From assembly GCF_016086655.4 (NCBI RefSeq), contig NC_052140.2, positions 18,228,001 to 18,292,000 of the forward strand: 64,000 nucleotides of DNA, given 5' to 3'. The notes below the pieces were generated by a model, which saw only the letters and a program-made list of their open reading frames with translations, was not told where the DNA came from and made no database searches. Origin of the DNA: Lepeophtheirus salmonis (Eukaryota > Arthropoda > Copepoda > Siphonostomatoida > Caligidae). Position numbers and translations under genes: made by a program. Shown here piece by piece: positions 23,932 through 35,380 of this stretch; the first letter of the stretch is position 1, and every line of letters starts with the position of its first letter.

Positions 23932-23979
23932 ATTGCAAATAGTCACTCGAAAAGAGGAGTATTGGTTCAACAGTTTACA
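23932..23979 (+). CDS. Globin, exon 3 (48-bp microexon with the proximal His)
   Basis: Sixteen codons, phase 0 at both ends, acceptor atattatttag and donor gtaagt. They read IANSHSKRGVLVQQFT: the globin F helix with proximal His93 (F8), the RGV that follows it in many invertebrate globins, and Gln-Phe before the G helix. It is the missing piece between exon 2 and exon 4, and without it the protein could not hold haem. The exon is far too short for ordinary ORF finding and was found by looking for the F8 motif. Confidence 0.9.
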
Positions 23980-23998
23980 GTAAGTAGTCAAGAGTATT

Positions 23999-24617
23999 GT
24001 ATAGAGCGTTTTCATGTGACGTTAGCATTGTTGATGTAGCCCATTTTGAGGCCCTAAACAAGTCAGTTTTATAAAAACTATTTTTCATTCATGTTAAGGA
24101 AAATGAGGAACTGTTGAAGTTCAAAATTAGGACCAACAACTAAAAAGACTTAAACCTCTTTTTTTTTCGATCAAAATACATCTCTCTAATGGCTAGTTTG
24201 ATTATTTATTAGGCTATGATCAAACTCTAAAATGCATTAAAATATGTTATTACATCGTTAAGAAATCATAGTTCCATATTCAAAACAATCAACTAACAAT
24301 AAAAATAGAAATAATAAGATATTTTTCTCTAATTAGTCTACTTTTATCATCCCTAAAAAAGGAATTGTACAAATTTAGTCATTTCATATGGATTTTACTT
24401 TATATTATATTGATTTAATTATAATATCAATGTTATTAAGTTATATGTAATCCAAGTGTAAGTCTTTCTTTATTTATAAGGAAATTTGAGGATAATTAAT
24501 CAAGATTTATTGTAGATTTGTTCATTTTTTGCTGTAAAAATATCAACTATTAGGCCTAAAGATGTCATCCCCCTCAATTATGATGCAATTAATGACATCA
24601 TTGATAACGCTCTATAT
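23999..24617. mobile_element. MITE with TATAGAGCG inverted ends inside the globin intron
   Basis: Left end tatagagcgtttt-catgtgac; right end, reversed, tatagagcgttatcaatgatg. The ends are preceded and followed by TA, as after Tc1/mariner-type insertion. The 0.6-kb interior is AT-rich and non-coding. The insertion begins only about 20 bases after the donor of the globin microexon. Confidence 0.6.
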
Positions 24618-25894
24618 CGAATTTTTTCCTTATTAAGACAAAACATTTGTTATCTTGAAAAATTGTTTTCCCATTGAAATTCTAGTGTGGATGAATAACT
24701 TACGTCATTACTTTGATTGAAACACGCAACCTTTCATGCTAAAAGACACAGAAAATATAGGACAAAATCTGTTTGTAATTAGGCAAATCTTTCCAACTAT
24801 TGAATTAACATACAATAACTAATGGGAATTATTTATAGCTTAAAAATAACTATTTATAATTTTACCGTTCAATACACTGATTAGAGAAAAATAAGCAGAA
24901 ACTTTGCGAATGACAACAAAATACGCTCTACATTTTTTGCGTTAGACATTCGTTGTATGGAAACCAGTTTTCCTCCTACAATTAACAGAAATTTAGGAGT
25001 TATATCATTATAATCACAGATGTGATAGATATTTGTAGGAAAACCGGAATCAGTTGTAACGATTTTTGTATAAAGTTCAATTACTCAGAGTTGGTTTGAC
25101 TCCATCATCCATAAATTGAACACTATATACCAACATGTATTTTCTAATTTTTGAATCTAATTAGAGTGTATGGAAATTATGCAGCTTTCTCACAAATTGC
25201 CAATTAATGCAACTGTATTTCTAGTCAGAGACGATTTCAATAGTTATACAAAATGAGTTTGAAATGAAGAAAAGGATACTCAATTATATTTTTTGATGAA
25301 CAAATATCTAGAATTTTAATGGTGTTGAAATGTTTTATAGCAGATTATAATCAGATTTACATTATAAGTCACTGATTAACATTATATATATGTAAAATTC
25401 AGTCTTACAAATTTCTTCTGGGGCATACCTTGCCGTAAGCCTTGCTTTCTGTCAAGTGTAGATAGATAATATAAGTGAAGAAAAATAATTGATACGAGGA
25501 CAAAGGAATTAAGTACTGCAAATAACCTCTTTGTACTGTGAGTTACAATATCTTTTGGTTCCAACATTGAGAAGAAATGTTGGTAACAAATATAGAATTT
25601 TTCCTACAATCAGTTGCATTATAATATACAAATGTAACGTAAATATTACGAATGTAGTTTTTCTATAGAAAACTGGACATCTCGCAAATATAACCCAGTC
25701 TCCCCTACTAACTAAACATTTTGTTAATATACATACATATAATATATAAGAATTTAAAATTAAATCTCTCATTGAGGAAAACATATTTTATAAAATTTTT
25801 AGTAATTTTTAAAACTTTTTATTTTATTTAAAAAGTTGTCTTAAGAATAAATATATATGTATATCAATGATAATTTATATTCACATCATTTAGA

Positions 25895-26135
25895 CATGGG
25901 CTTTAGCCCCCCCCAAAGTAAGAATTTTGAAATTTTTTACAAAAAAAGTTAATATTTGATTTTTTTTTGTCAAAAGCTGTGGATGTTTGAAATTTTTTCC
26001 GAAAAAGTAATATTTGAAGTTTAATTTTAGATTTTTTTGTGAGTAACAATGGATTTTTGAAAAAAAATAATTGAAAATATGTTATTTTTTGAATTTTATT
26101 TCCAAATATATATATATGTGTATATACCATATATA
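25895..26135 (-). repeat. AT-rich hAT-like repeat, copy 1
   Basis: Starts ggctttagccccccccaaag and continues with units of the type gaattttgaaatttttt-ac-aaaaaagt. It matches, reversed, the repeat bodies at 47223-47642, 49905-50168 and 63643 to the window end. Confidence 0.55.
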
Positions 26136-29134
26136 ATCCTGCCCTGTTACCACTTATAAAAAAGGTTTTAAATGTAAAAATATCTGTTCATCTAATATAT
26201 TTTGAAGTAAATTAATGTGATTTAAAGGAAATTCATAAAAAAAAACAATGAATATCTCAACTTTTCCTGCAATAAGGTGGAACAAGAAGCCCCATAATTA
26301 TAATGTAGCTATTGTAGTCCCAACTGTTGGATAAGTATTTATTTAATATTAGGAATGTTATCACACCTTAAAAATAATATATTTGAATTCATGATGCGTG
26401 CGCAAGAGTAGATGAGGCAATATCTTTAAAGAAATACACAGTACATTTGTTTGTAGGGCAATACTGGGGGTATATTGTAGAGGAAAATAAAAGAAACATT
26501 CAAATGTAATAATGTATTAAACCCTTATAACTATTGAAAACAATTTAATTTTTGGTTCTGAATTTGTAAGCATGATTGAAGACTCTAATCGTTGAAAAAT
26601 AACAGCATGTTTTTTTTCTATTATGTAATACAGTAAGACTTTTAGGTACGAGTGCCCCAACATTCAAGTTATTTGAGATACGATGTGGACTTCAAGTAAA
26701 TATGCGTATTACCAAGCGAGTTTTTATTGAGATAATTATTTCTGTATAGTTATTTATTATGAGAATGATTTTATGCCCTAGCAGGCTTTTTGTAGAACGC
26801 ATTAGACTTGTATGTCAAGTGATAAATTAAATATCTATATGAAAATGGAAGAGGGTTCTTTGTAGTTACTACCTGAATGAATATTTTGTATTTTCCAAAG
26901 CTCTTAGTCATTATTCTTATATTCTAGAAGAGAGAACATATAAAATGATCCCTAGTGCTTGAAAGATGAAGAGTAATACTAGCCTAATGATTTGTTCTAG
27001 ATAAATAAGTGTTAGTGTTTGTTGGGATATGAGTAGAATTAATTATTGACATAGGAGTAAGTAATTCTTTCCTTTGCAGAGTGGAGTTTAGGATTGGTTT
27101 GGTCCTTATTTAGGACAAAGGACTGCTCTCCTGTCCGGCCCCCTCCAGTCCAGTCGCAATTGTCGGTTAGTAAAAAGGTATATTCGATCCCTCATTACGT
27201 CATTGAAGGTGCTTTTCCTTATTTTTAATTCTTCCTGTATATAATTCATTAAGTTATATGACTTAGTAAAAAATAATATCTTCATTGTTTATTGCATTAT
27301 AATAAAAACAGGAATACGTTTGTAAGATATGTGCAATACTCTAAATATTTTTTTTTTTTGGACATTTGCAGCGTTTCCCAGTGATTCTTTTTCCACTTTG
27401 TCGGGGTGATACAGTTGTATGGAGCTCCAAAAAGATAATGGATTCTTATGGATCTGGAAAAGTTGTTTTTAGGGACCAGACGATGTAAATAAAAGAGGGA
27501 AGGCTGGGGTAGAATATTGATCCCGGTCCGTACCCTATAATATAGAAATATAATATTTCTTAAGCCAGCTTTTCCCAAACTTGACTATGCCAAGGCCCCC
27601 TACTCAAATACATTTTTAGCAGAGGTCCCCTTGTTACGACATATGGGTACTATTTAAATGTAGACGGAAAGCAATCCTTAATTCTCCATCTTCCATTAAT
27701 TATTATTCCACTATTGCTAATAGTTACTATTAGCTTAAAGCTTTTTTATGAAGATACAAGTTGTAACTTTAGAGTATTGGAATTAATTAATTTAATGAGA
27801 ATCAATATTTCAATGACAAAAAAGATTTTTGGAAAACTTAAATAAATTCAAATATTTCTTTTTTATGGTAGTCACTGCGTTACGCAAGACTAAAGCTTTT
27901 AAACAAAGTGATAAATACGCATGTTAACTTAAGTATAGAGGGTCTCCGTATAATGAAATATGATGATTTAGTCATCATCAAATTAAGTACTTATTAAAAA
28001 AAATTGAATTAGGTCACTCTATCTAAACAAGTAATGAAAAGGTCAAATTAATTGAGAAATTAAAAAATTATTCAGAAAATACTTCTAAATATTACATATA
28101 CTAATAACTAATATCATATGAATTTTTCATTGTTGTCAAAAAAAATCCTGATAATTCTTACTCTTATTCGCTTGAATTATTCACACTATATAAGTCCGGT
28201 TAAGTATGGTAATATACAAAGTCTGACCATAGAACCTCACTCTCCAAAAAAAACAAAAGAAAAAAAACAACTCTTATTGTTGGATGTTGTAACCTTTGTA
28301 GTAGAACTATTAATATAAAAAATAAATATTGTGTTATAAACTTGAAATAATATGCCAACATATATACATAAAAAAAATGTCTAAATAAAAAGTCCATTTT
28401 TTATTTTCTTCAAAAAATTCCCAAATCGAAATTCGTGAAGAAAATTGCATTAAACTTTTTTGTACTAATTTTGCAAAGAAGTTTTCATAGCATTTATTGG
28501 AATTGTAAAGAGGAACACAAAACTTCAAATACTTTTTTCGTAATTGCAATATAAAGTTAGAAAAAATAATGATGTCGAAAAAATAACCCTCCATAACTGA
28601 TTCATTTTTGCAAATATTGTAAAAATTATGTTATAAAATATTCATGAAATTGAATATACTCTAGAATAGTTAAGAGTTTAAAAATTGTATGTACAAAAAG
28701 TATCGTTTTGTGGCATTTCTTTAAAAGAAATTCTAAATAGACGTTTAATGAAAAGATGAGAAAAAAAAAAGATAATTTATTCAGATAATGACAGATATTT
28801 CAGTTGAACATTAATTTTTATAAGTCAAATGTAAATGCAAACGAATGTCCAGGCTAATTTCTACAAACTTTTATTTTATTTACTATTATTCCAATATTTC
28901 ATTGGAAGTTCATTTTTTTCTACTCGAAAAAAACGAAATAGTAATTTTTACGAATTTCGTTTTTTTGGCCCTAACTTTTTTGTAGTAATTCGTATAGTTG
29001 TTTTTTGAGACGCCAATCACTTTTTGACTTTTGAATTACGCACTATTATATTATGGCCGTAGCAAAAAAGCATTGCATATATAATTGTAATTCCTAAGCT
29101 TTTTTTTTAGCAACTTAAACCATGTTTTCATTCT

Positions 29135-29300
29135 AGAGGAGAGATTATCTAAGTATTGGTCAATTACGGGCGAGTGTGCTCATGAAAAACGTAGAGTAAC
29201 AATAAGGACTTCTTGGTGATATATCTTCTATTTTTATAAAACAAAGTTTATCTGTTCACTAACGTCTGATGACTCAGGGATTAACTTGTTCGCTCACCTT
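29135..29300 (+). repeat. Dispersed repeat C
   Basis: Scheme: gaggagagaacat-taagtattgg, gagtgtgctcatgaaaa, agagtaacaatgagga, tattttctatatt, ctgttcatc, taactccggg. Better or worse copies lie near 1095, 38690, 43715, 48395, 50925, 51535 and 52310, always in this orientation. Confidence 0.6.
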
Positions 29301-29315
29301 CCATAAAAAACCCTA

Positions 29316-29378
29316 TGGATGGTACATTTGTAGAGCGTGGGGTGAATAAACCTCATAGGTGCTCTACAAAAACCATCC
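29316..29378. repeat. Short hairpin
   Basis: ggatggtacatttgtagagc pairs with gctctacaaaaaccatcc across a 25-base loop. Confidence 0.5.
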
Positions 29379-29513
29379 TTGATAATGAAGTGAATCAAAA
29401 GATGAACATAGTGCAGTAGACAATTTTAAACCTTTAACAATTTAATGTAGTATTTTTGGTTTTACATATATATGTTTGATGTCTTTGTCCTGAAAGTATC
29501 TCTACTCATAACC

Positions 29514-29824
29514 AAGGTTAATAGAAACACAAAGTTATACCATTATGCCTGTACAACTGATGTTTCACTTACACCACGCTTTTTACTATTGATGTCATAG
29601 TGTATGAGTGGTTGTGTGTTTTGTCAAAATCTTGATTTCTTACCTAGCAGTTGGTATCATATATCAAATTGAAATTTCTAGCAATAGTGACGTCATAGAC
29701 TATCACTGATGCGTGTTTTATCAAAATCTTCCTGTCTTGTCCAGCAGTTGGTATGATACATCAAATTGAACATTCTAGCAGGCCCGATTACATGATAGTC
29801 TAACCTTGTATTTCTATCAACCTT
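29514..29824. mobile_element. MITE with AAGGTTAATAGAAA inverted ends, copy 1
   Basis: 311 bp. The left end aaggttaatagaaacacaaa pairs with the reversed right end aaggttgatagaaatacaag, and similarity continues to about base 34. The interior contains an imperfect internal duplication (tgtgttttgtcaaaatctt, gcagttggtat, catcaaattgaa). Copies are at 33696-33870 and in 48610-49010. Confidence 0.75.
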
Positions 29825-30484
29825 CCACGTGGGCCATGACTACCTTTTTGTATAGATTAAAAAATCTTGTGTATTTTCTCTCAACTGTTTTTAAGGATTG
29901 ACTGTAGAATGATTTAAAGCAGCTGGTTGTACATATCATGAACTCAAAAACGAAATTTACACGATTTATATTAATATAATTTTACATCTGCAGATGGATA
30001 AAAATTTATTTTTCTATGATAATAGATCATAATTAAATAATAAATTCGTACATATTAACGAATAGTTGGAAAGAATAAAAAAAAATGGATAGCTACTGTA
30101 TTTTCAAATAAATCAACTTGATGTCAATAACATAAAAAATATCCACCGCATTTGTTGCCAGCTCTCGATTTTTCTGCCTCTTTTTCCCGTATCAATATTC
30201 GGAACGCGGATTGTATTAATTTGAATTAGTTCTTTTTAAGCTCTTAACAACTCCTAACATTCAATTAATTATTGACTAATAGTTGATAAGAATTGGCTCT
30301 ATGCAACTCATAGATTTGGAGCCTTTTTTCCTATTTCTTTTAATTGGAAAGGTTACAAGGTACAATATCAGTCAATGAAAACAAATATTTTAATAATATT
30401 AACAAAACAATTCATAGGAATTCTGAAACTAAAAATTTGAATTTTCAAACATAATTTGCATACATATTAACAACTTTTTTGCAG

Positions 30485-30631
30485 CCGGTTTGTGACATCC
30501 TCCTAAAATATTTAGGAGAAGCTTTTGGAGATCAACTTTCAAATGAAGGTACTGCAACATGGAAAAAGTTCTTGGACATATTTGTGAGCGTGATTAATGA
30601 GGCCTATGACGAAATTAAAAATAAAAAATAA
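30485..30631 (+). CDS. Globin, exon 4 (G and H helices, stop)
   Basis: The acceptor is aacttttttgcag, phase 0; the stop TAA is at 30629-30631. The 48 residues start PVCDILLKYLGEAFGDQLS (G helix and GH corner) and continue TATWKKFLDIFVSVINEAYDEI (H helix with its usual Trp). Aligned to beta-globin, the junction with exon 3 falls between G6 and G7, so this is the conserved G7.0 intron. The whole coding sequence (98+166+48+147 = 459 bp) gives 152 residues, the normal length for a single-domain globin. Confidence 0.92.
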   Translation, partial: PVCDILLKYLGEAFGDQLSNEGTATWKKFLDIFVSVINEAYDEIKNKK

Positions 30632-30670
30632 TTTAAAGAAATCAAACATATTCATAAATTAAGACGCACG

Positions 30671-30676
30671 AATAAA
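30671..30676 (+). promoter_or_regulatory. Candidate polyadenylation signal of the globin gene
   Basis: AATAAA 40 bases after the globin stop codon. A second AATAAA lies at 30822-30827. Either could define the mRNA end; the first is the likelier by distance. Confidence 0.5.
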
Positions 30677-30968
30677 AAACAAAACATTTTACCACACCTC
30701 ATGCATCATATTTCAAAAAATATATTTTTATAAAAGTTACTTAATCACATATAATTAGAGTAGTAAAAAATGTGCGCATTTTTTACTCCAATGCACCTTT
30801 ATTTTTTTAAATATATTGTATAATAAAGACAAATTATTTATAAATTAAAGATTATAAAATACATTTTAAAGCTGTTATTCGTAGTACTAACGATGGCAGT
30901 GTCGTAAACACGGCTTTTTCTTATTTGAGGGCGACTCACTATCAAACGGGAACCGGAAAAATATTTAC

Positions 30969-32449
30969 AGTTTATTTTACCCCATCGAGTACATGGACCA
31001 AACTTGCATCAATGTGTTGTACTATCTCAGCGCATCATAATAGTAAAGACTGTCAATAAATTTCTGTCTGGGAAAATTAAGTAAGACTCTCCAAATAGTA
31101 CCTCCCCATAAATTAAAACAATATGTTTATAAAATACTTTATCAGGACATTATAACAATCCCAATTTCACCCTATTTTCAATTACATATTGTATTATAAA
31201 CTTTATAGATACATATTTAAATAAAAAGTATAAATACATTAGCTAAGGATAGTGTGGATTTAGAATCCCCTTATCATTTTCTTCACTTTCATGAATACCA
31301 TCATTATCTTAGTTTACAGACACTTAAAGAAAAAAGACACAAAAAAATATAATTTTATTAAGATGATTTTCTAGACATTTATACATTTACCATTTTTAAA
31401 ATTGAGATAAAATATAATTTTGATGCATTTGGAATGTGTAGGGATTTTATTTGGACAAAATTCTGGCAAGATAATTTTTAGTTTTTAAACTCAATTTACC
31501 CTTTTTATCCAATCTTTGAATAATTTTGTTATTTTTAGGCATTTATTCGGGGGAATTTTGTACACTTTTTCAGTCTCTAACACTTTCAGTGTTTTCTTAC
31601 CTAAAAATACAATTCGTAACTTACCTTCTGCACTATCTTCTTGAAAGAGGTCTACCTCTGTAACATTTAATGGTTTTGCGGAAGAATCACCCTCAAACCA
31701 CACCAACTGGTAGCAACCATTTACATTCTTCCATTCATACTCTGGGGGAGATAATTCTGCTCGGGTCGACCTGGTTACAGTAAGCTACTGTCTAGCAACT
31801 AAATGAGTGCGACGTATCTTTTGGAGAATTGACTTTGAACATGGTGGTAAAAAACTGCCATCCAACTTTTGCACACATGTGATTCGTTCATCAGCTTTCT
31901 TTGGTTTGTACTTTTCTAAAAACAACTGGAACTGCACTTCATTTACAGATGTCATCTACTTATTGGTGTACATCTTACACAAAAACTATTCAACAGCGGC
32001 AATAGGGATGTATTGTACATCTGTGTCCACTACCGGGTGTCAGTAATTTTCTACAAATCCAGGAGGTACTCAAAATGTAGTCAGTTATGCATATTATATA
32101 TAGCCTATCACCCAAAAAAGATGACCAAGTTGATTGGAAAACATTATGGGACATCCTATCCTTAGCTTTTATATCCATTCCATCCATGGCAAATTTTTTT
32201 GTAATTTTTATTTCAATATGTATCTATAAAGTTTATAAAACAATCTTTAACTAACAACATATTAAGATTGGGATTTTTATAATGTCCTGATAAAGTAGGA
32301 TCAACATATTGTTTTAATTGAGGGGGGGAGGGGGGGAAGTGGTACATTTTAGGGGATCTGACTAAATTTTCCAGGACAGAAATTGGTTATCAATCTTAGT
32401 TTTGCATGTTTTGTCTATGTACTTCATGGGTGAAATAAACCGTAAACTC
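30969..32449. mobile_element. 1.5-kb element with inverted repeats of about 240 bp
   Basis: The left arm, 30969-31220, and right arm, 32214-32449, are imperfect reverse complements. Matching blocks, outside in, are tttatttta-ccc-tc-agtacatgg, aatttctgtc-gggaaaat, attaaaacaatatgtt, actttatcaggacattata and tataaactttatagatacata. The right arm has a G-rich insertion (ggggggaggggggg). The interior carries an ORF on the minus strand (see 31491). Long imperfect inverted ends suggest a DNA transposon or foldback element of unknown superfamily. Confidence 0.75.
31491..31790 (-). CDS. ORF fragment inside the long-inverted-repeat element
   Basis: The minus-strand frame is open from upstream of its first Met. 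It reads STRAELSPPEYEWKNVNGCY, then QLVWFEGDSSAKPLNVTEVDLFQ, then a basic C-terminus to a stop at about 31491. I do not recognise a family. The position inside inverted repeats suggests an element-encoded protein, of which this may be only the C-terminal part. The 79-codon frame at 31807 on the other strand looks like chance. Confidence 0.35.
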
Positions 32450-33695
32450 AACGTTTTTGGGGCGACTTTGGGGGAGGGGGGAGTCTGACCTCAAGTTACC
32501 GACTGAATTTTTTTGCCAGTCTTGACATAGTTCTATACACTGTTGCAAATTTTGTCCATGTACCTTATGTTCAAAATACCCATCCGTGAAACAAATTGTA
32601 GATTTATTGTTACCTTATAATATAATATGCCATTTAATATGTAAAAAGATATAATATTAAAAAAAAAATGTTATACAAATATATATGTCTTATTTTATTT
32701 TTTTAAATGTCATGATCATATGGTTGGTTGGAAAGTAATCTAATTTAAAAATGCGAGTCAAATTGAGCAAGTTGGTATCTTAAGAGTTTCCAAAAACTTT
32801 AGAATTTCTACATTTTAGGCATATTACAATATTTCCCGTTGACAGAAACCGTTGTTGCAGTTAGAACAAAATTAGATTGGATTCCGAATCTAAGAAAAGT
32901 AATCTTTGACCATGTGGTCACACATTAAACAATGTTTCTAGGCATACTTATTTATTATCCGTCACTCACACACTTTATCTAGACAAAATTTGAAGTAACA
33001 TATCACCGTCTTTCTCACACACAATAATACTTATATACACGCCAAGCTCACTTGAAGGTAAATGTTATTATTATCAAATATATAAGTATATAATGGACGC
33101 GTTGGTCCATAATAATACATAATTAAACTAACTACCATCCTCTTCACAACTGTTTTAGCCGTATCGAACAGTAATCAAAATAATATTTGTTCAGGAATAC
33201 ATATCTAGACTTTTTATTGTAATGGGTACAAAGCAATTTTATACTATTATACTGTATTATATTATCCACTAACTTGGTAGCAAGACATTTTTATTAATAG
33301 TAAATATGGTCTAAATTATACATCAGTATTATAAAACAGCTTCAATTCATGAGTTAGTTTGAAAATACATCTATGTATAGTGAGGGGGAAGCTGCAATAG
33401 GTATTGCTATTAATTCCGTGGACTAAACGTTCAAATAACCGAAATTAATCCTCAAACAGTGAGTTTTGAGTTTTAATTAATAAAATCAGCGGATGGTAAA
33501 ATTATTAATAAATCAAATGGCATAAGTTAGAGCAAAAACAAAATATAACTGACTTCATTGTTTGGAAAATATTCTTCTTCTAAAAGATTGCCTTTAATCC
33601 TTAAAACCTGTTTTATCCAATATCTCTTCGAAAAATTAACAAAAACTATTGATTTTTTACCTCAATATTTTCTATTTGTAAGGAAAGATTTGTTC

Positions 33696-33870
33696 AAGGT
33701 TAATAGAAATACAAGGGTATATTATAACGCGTGTACAACTGATGTTTCACTTACACCACGCTTTTTAATATTGACGTCATAGACTATGAGTGGTTGCGTG
33801 TTTTGTCCAAATTGAACATTCTAGTAAGCCCAATTGCATGACGGTCTAACCTTGTATTTCTATTAACCTT
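33696..33870. mobile_element. MITE with AAGGTTAATAGAAA ends, copy 2 (internally deleted)
   Basis: 175 bp; both ends match the 29514 copy and it shares gtacaactgatgtttcactt and acaccacgctttt. The middle of the longer copy is missing. Confidence 0.75.
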
Positions 33871-33899
33871 GGGTTTGTCTATCTGAATGTATTAATATA

Positions 33900-34150
33900 T
33901 GACAAGTGACTGGGTGCAGTGGATATAGTGCTCCCTGATGTATTTTATAAGTATATCTTTGATCTATGGAATAAAGATGTAGTCGTATTCATGCTTGTGC
34001 ATATAGCAGCTAACGTGAATACAGGGTGCACTGTAAATAGTGCTCCTTGTCATGTAAAAATATGTAATATAAGAAATAATAATGTAGTCGTATCTATGAG
34101 ATAATGCAGGCGTGTGTGTATAGCAAGGGCACTGTTTTTGTTTATTTATG
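33900..34150 (+). repeat. Dispersed repeat (actgtaaatagtgctccctgatg)
   Basis: Two internal units share 'gtgctccctgatgta / gtgctccttgtcatgta', 'ataagaaataa' and 'atgtagtcgtat'. Another copy is at 51165-51290 and a partial one near 4690. Confidence 0.5.
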
Positions 34151-34639
34151 TATTTGTCTTTAATGTATATCAAACTGCATCTAATTCAAATTAGTATAAA
34201 GTAATGAAATAATACAACCTGGCTGACTTTATTTGGACTTATACAATTTCTATGTTCAGAGATTCTTTTTATTTTGCTCAAGACACTTTTTGATGGGAGA
34301 GATGTAGCAATAATCCATAGTCACTTTTTCATTAATTAGTCAAGTCTAGGATAAATAAACCGTTGTCTTTGCCACCAGACTAGAGGGTCTGAAGTTCTTG
34401 AAAATAAATATTCTGCTACTAAAGTACGAACTTTTAAAATTGCATCTGAAGAGGCATTATAATATTCTAAAGTTTAATTTTCACTAATTTGAAATTGGAC
34501 ATCTTCATAGAACATGAATTTGAAGGGATGAAACAAGCTTCGGAGGTTTTAAGTCCTTCTTCCAAATGTTGTAGGATGCTCTATATATTTCTGCCCTAAT
34601 AAATGAAAATCCAAATATTTATCATCAAAAAGTGTTTTA

Positions 34640-35380
34640 TTATTTTTCAAAGTATTCTCCAGCTTGATTTATACACTTTTGCAAACAAGGTTTTTAAACA
34701 CTTCAATTGCATCTTCTGGAGACGAAAATCGTTGACCACACATTTTTTTCTTGATGTGCAGGAATAAAAAGAAGTCAATGTATGCCAAGTCAGCACTATA
34801 CAGCAGATGACCGATCCATTCGACGTTTTGACCGGTCAAAAAGGCACTTGTTTGAGCCGATGTGTGAGAGCTTGCATTATCATGGTAAACAATGATTCGT
34901 CTTCTCTTGTTCGTTTTTCGAATTTTCCCAAAGACTTCAGGCAAACAAATTGTGATGTCCCACTTAAAATTGACCTTCCTAAGATACTCAAGTGGAACAG
35001 TCGCCGCATCACCAGTTTTGCCAAATAAACAGGCGACCATTTTCTTCGAAGTGCTTCTTCCACGAACAACTTTCGTTGGATTTGGCTCGTCTTCGAAGAC
35101 CCAAACGGTCAATTGTTGTTTTGTTTCGAGCTCATACGCATTGATCCATGATTCGTCACCTGTGACAATCTTATAAACGTTTCTGGACGACCTAACGGAA
35201 TTTGTCTTGGAGCGAGGATCGCCCACGATTGAATTCCTTAAACTATTTTTTTCACATTAATATAGGATGGTGCTTCATGCCATACAAAGATTTAAGTTTA
35301 TCAATGCACTGTTGTCGTGATAATTCACGTCGAACGTTGTGAAAAAGGATCGCACGAAAATGTTCACGGCTTAATTTCAT
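34640..35380 (-). pseudogene. Mariner (DD34D) transposase, internally deleted
   Basis: Starts on the minus strand at 35380 with MKLSREHFRAILFHNVRRELSR, the mariner N-terminus, but breaks after LYGMKHHPILM; about 100 residues (rest of the HTH and linker) are missing. It resumes at 35226: VYKIVTGDESWINAYELETKQQ (first Asp), EDEPNPTKVVRGRSTSKKMVAC, YHDNASSHTSAQTSAFLTGQ (second Asp), SADLAYIDFFLF (third Asp, 34 residues on, hence DD34D). A further loss follows EVFKNL, and the usual ending, KCINQAGEYFEK, sits in another frame, stopping at 34640. The reading frame through the catalytic core is still open, so the copy is fairly young. Confidence 0.88.

Larger units (their letters stand above)
23980..30484 (+). 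other. Last intron of the globin gene (6.5 kb)
   Basis: From gtaagt to ttgcag, position G7.0. It holds a 0.6-kb MITE at its 5' end (about 24.0-24.6 kb), an AT-rich repeat at 25.9-26.1 kb, a hAT-like terminal sequence near 27.56 kb, two dispersed repeats near 29.1-29.8 kb and a short repeat near 30.17 kb. Between about 24.6 and 25.9 kb, and 26.2 and 27.5 kb, I see only AT-rich unique-looking DNA. Confidence 0.75.

Noticed and set aside
27100..27180. GC-rich patch as a tRNA or promoter
   Set aside because: No cloverleaf, A box or B box could be fitted.
28118..28594. Several overlapping AT-rich frames
   Set aside because: Lys/Asn/Ile/Phe-rich translations on both strands, as expected from composition.
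34807..35176. Plus-strand frames of 73 and 94 codons
   Set aside because: Shadows of the antisense mariner transposase.
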